A stretch of 64,000 nucleotides of DNA, from positions 186,001 through 250,000 of the forward strand of contig JAHDVK010000004.1 in the NCBI GenBank assembly GCA_023384675.1, written 5' to 3'. Origin of the DNA: Bryobacteraceae bacterium. GTDB lineage: Bacteria > Acidobacteriota > Terriglobia > Bryobacterales > Bryobacteraceae. Shown here in pieces: positions 62,094 to 64,000 of the stretch (positions are counted from its first letter, which is position 1; the number at the start of each line of letters is the position of its first letter). Position numbers and translations under genes: made by a program. Under the pieces are notes generated by a model that was not told the DNA's origin, searched no databases, and saw only the letters and a list, made by a program, of their open reading frames with translations.

Positions 62094-62770
62094 TCCTCCC
62101 CTCCGGCGCGTAGCAGATAGCCGACTCCCCGCACGGTGTGGATTAGCTTCGTCCCGGAGTCGCCTTCCAGCTTGGAGCGCAGGCGCCGGATAAAGGCGTC
62201 CAGCGTGTTGCTCTCGACGTCGCGGTCATATCCCCAAACGCCTTCAATCAATGTCGCGCGGGGAACTGCCTGTCCGGCGCGGCGCATGAGGAATTCGAGC
62301 AACAGGAACTCCGTACGGGTGAGAGAAACCTGTTCCGCCGCACGGAACACCAGATGCGATGCCGGGTCGAGCCGCAGCGGACCGGCTGTCAGTTGAACCT
62401 GGTGCGGCGCCGGGCCACGCCTCAGCAAGGCGCGAATCCGGGCGAGCAGCACCTCGAACGAGAAGGGCTTGGTCAGATAGTCGTCCGCCCCGAGGTCCAA
62501 CCCGCGCACGACATCAGGAGCGGCGTCGCGCGCCGTCAACATGAGGATCGGCGTCCGGATACCACCTTCCCGCAGGCGGCGGGCGATCGTGAAGCCGTCG
62601 ATGCCCGGCAACATGATGTCGAGCAGGATGAGGTCGAACTCGCTCGACTGGGCCATCGCCAGCCCGGACCTGCCATCTCCGGCGACCGCTACGGCGTAGC
62701 CCTCTTCGGCAAGGCCTCTCTTGAGGAGGGCGGCCATGCGGGCTTCGTCTTCCACCAGCAACAGGCGCAT
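62090..62770 (-). CDS. OmpR/PhoB-family response regulator
   Basis: Regulator of 226 aa: receiver with acidic pair (VEDEA), phospho-acceptor Asp51 (LILLDIMLPG), Thr and Lys of the switch (MLTARD, LTKPFSFE), and a winged-helix effector (LTRTEFLLLEFLMRRAGQAV, RSKLEGDSGTKLIHTVRGVG). Cognate to the overlapping kinase. The divergent promoter region carries a long inverted repeat that is a good binding-site candidate. Confidence 0.96.
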   Translation of the reverse strand: MRLLLVEDEARMAALLKRGLAEEGYAVAVAGDGRSGLAMAQSSEFDLILLDIMLPGIDGFTIARRLREGGIRTPILMLTARDAAPDVVRGLDLGADDYLTKPFSFEVLLARIRALLRRGPAPHQVQLTAGPLRLDPASHLVFRAAEQVSLTRTEFLLLEFLMRRAGQAVPRATLIEGVWGYDRDVESNTLDAFIRRLRSKLEGDSGTKLIHTVRGVGYLLRAGGEE

Positions 62771-62800
62771 GTCTTCCAGTTCCCAGACTACCGGTTGAAC

Positions 62801-62842
62801 CTGAAGATCGTCTGAACCTACGGTCCGTCAGACAATCTTCAG
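62801..62842. promoter_or_regulatory. 15-bp inverted repeat in divergent regulator/CBM9 promoter region
   Basis: CTGAAGATCGTCTGA (62801-62815) and TCAGACAATCTTCAG (62828-62842) are mirror images except for one position, separated by 12 bases. It lies 31 bases before the response regulator and 23 before the divergent CBM9-like gene, so it may control both. Confidence 0.65.
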
Positions 62843-62864
62843 ATGGCGGGCGGACAATCAGTAC

Positions 62865-63755
62865 ATGCGATATATTGCGCTGGCTATGAGTTGCGCCTGC
62901 TGGGCGGCAAGCCTGTTCGCGCAGGGCAGCGGCTGGTCGCTGGATGGGTCCCCCATCGTCTGGGAATCGGCCTTCGTGAAGACGGCACCGAGGCTGGACG
63001 GTCTGAAGGATTCGGTCTGGGCGAAAGCCACGCCGGTTACGGTGTATGTCCGGGAGGCGATGGGAGGCGATCATCCGCGTCCGGTCATCTTGCGCGCGCT
63101 CCACACCGATGACTCGATCTACATCGCCGCCGAATGGGAGGACCCCACCAAGAGCGATATGCGGGATCCATACCTCTGGAACGCGGCGCAGAAGAACTAC
63201 GAACGGCCGTCCAGGCCTGACGACCAGTTCGCGATTGAGTTTCCCATCAGCGGCGACTTCGCGATCAGCATGTTGACGGTCGAACGCGAGTACAAGGCCG
63301 ATGTCTGGCATTGGAAGGCGGGACGCGGAAACCCCATCGGTTGGGTGGACGACAAGTATCACGTGATCAGCCAATCGCCAGTGCCGAATTCAAAGGAACA
63401 CAAGCTGCACAGCGGCCGGCGGGTCTTCATTGCCCGCGTCCAGGATGCCGGCAAGCCGCCGTACTTGCTGAAGCCTGAGCCCGCGGCCTTTGCCGGGGAT
63501 GTCGTGGACTCGTTCGTCCAGCAGGAACCGGAGGGCAGCATGGCTGACATCCGGGGCAAGGGCGCGCACAATGGCAAGGGATGGTTCCTCGAGATGGGCC
63601 GCAAGTTTGCGACGGGGCATGATGATGACGCCGTGATCGATCCACGAAAGGATAACCCGTGCGCCATCGCCATCCTGAACGATGAGCTCTACGAAGAGCA
63701 TTCCGTCTCGACGCTGATCCATCTGCGGCTCAAAGGAGGTCCGGGGGTGAAATGA
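62865..63755 (+). CDS. Exported CBM9/ethylbenzene-dehydrogenase-gamma-like domain protein
   Basis: A 296-aa protein with signal peptide (MRYIALAMSCACWAASLFAQ) and a beta-sandwich resembling CBM9-like or EB_dh haem-binding domains (SAFVKTAPRLDGLKDSVWAK, ILRALHTDDSIYIAAEWEDP, DDQFAIEFPISGDFAISML, NGKGWFLEMGRKFATGHDDD). Which of the two related folds applies, and whether haem is bound, cannot be decided by eye. Divergent from the regulator; the next gene overlaps its stop by ATGA. Confidence 0.75.
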   Translation: MRYIALAMSCACWAASLFAQGSGWSLDGSPIVWESAFVKTAPRLDGLKDSVWAKATPVTVYVREAMGGDHPRPVILRALHTDDSIYIAAEWEDPTKSDMRDPYLWNAAQKNYERPSRPDDQFAIEFPISGDFAISMLTVEREYKADVWHWKAGRGNPIGWVDDKYHVISQSPVPNSKEHKLHSGRRVFIARVQDAGKPPYLLKPEPAAFAGDVVDSFVQQEPEGSMADIRGKGAHNGKGWFLEMGRKFATGHDDDAVIDPRKDNPCAIAILNDELYEEHSVSTLIHLRLKGGPGVK

Positions 63756-64000
63756 TGCGCCGCCTTCTTCTGCTCTCGCTTGTTGCTTTACTTGGATCCG
63801 CGGCGGAGATCGACTTCCGCCGCGAGAAGCCCGGCACGGTTCCCAAGGACTGGGTTGTGGCCATGACCCACGAAGGCGGCGCGCCTAAGTGGGAGATCGT
63901 GGAGGATGCCTCCGCGCCTTCGCCGCCCCACGTGCTGGCGCAGACCTCGACCGACAAGACTTCCGGGCGATTCCCCCTGGCGGTCTACCAGAAAGCAAGC
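63752..64000 (+). CDS. Hypothetical exported protein (partial, 3' end outside window)
   Basis: Begins in the ATGA overlap with the CBM9-like gene, behind AAAGGAGG (63732-63739). Signal peptide MMRRLLLLSLVALLGSAAE, then IDFRREKPGTVPKDWVVAMT and WEIVEDASAPSPPHVLAQ. The FR...PG..P..W opening recalls DUF1080/LamG-like secreted beta-sandwich proteins, but only 83 residues are visible. Confidence 0.7.
   Translation, partial: MMRRLLLLSLVALLGSAAEIDFRREKPGTVPKDWVVAMTHEGGAPKWEIVEDASAPSPPHVLAQTSTDKTSGRFPLAVYQKAS

Overview
This window looks like a chromosome segment from an Acidobacteriota member of the Bryobacterales/Solibacter type. The evidence is high GC throughout, four complete and one partial Oar-like TonB-dependent receptors with carboxypeptidase-regulatory N-termini, a PadR plus ADOP-type permease pair, many Tat-like exported Gfo/Idh/MocA oxidoreductases, and a membrane-anchored winged-helix-like regulator of a kind common in that group. 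This assignment is inference from gene content; no rRNA is present.

Layout. 1-5.5 kb: two tandem, nearly identical receptors on the minus strand (the first runs off the window edge). 5.9-9.2 kb: a peptidoglycan-binding protein with a 48-bp tandem repeat, a bacterial SET-domain protein, and a convergent glycosyltransferase/polysaccharide deacetylase pair. 10-19 kb: housekeeping genes (comF-like, HNH nuclease, infC), a sulfatase, a radical SAM protein, and a vitamin B6 block (pdxR-like regulator, pdxS, pdxT) ending in a low-molecular-weight phosphatase/ArsC-like gene and tRNA-Leu(CAG). 19.9-25 kb: a copper operon (cupredoxin, frameshifted copZ, copA, CorE-like ECF sigma factor with a Cys-rich tail, His-rich outer-membrane protein), with two copies of a likely sigma-specific promoter. 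25.4-27.8 kb: a scar region with a DDE integrase, a Y1/REP-type transposase and a broken DUF433/DUF5615 toxin-antitoxin pair. 27.7-33.8 kb: a receptor, secreted protein, histidine kinase and NtrC-type regulator operon. 34.3-37.4 kb: PadR-ADOP. 37.6-57 kb: a carbohydrate or organic-acid catabolic region with three Gfo/Idh/MocA oxidoreductases, a toroid glycosidase-like protein, a 3-hydroxyisobutyrate dehydrogenase-family enzyme, a DHDPS-family aldolase with a TAXI-TRAP transporter, a PmoA-like protein/oxidoreductase/amidohydrolase/isomerase operon, a transmembrane regulator divergent from a receptor, and a sialidase-like protein. 57.4-57.9 kb: 3'-half relics of tRNA-Leu and initiator tRNA. 58.1-64 kb: a second receptor/two-component cassette (OmpR type) divergent from a CBM9-like protein and a partial secreted protein.

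The points most worth following are: the tRNA-Leu 3' end plus flank repeated 38 kb away beside an initiator-tRNA relic (possible remnants of integrative elements); the self-contained CorE-like copper regulon; palindromes resembling GGAACGTTCC upstream of several catabolic units; and long inverted repeats at the pdxR and OmpR-type regulator promoters. I found no CRISPR array, no prophage and no single clear new defence system.
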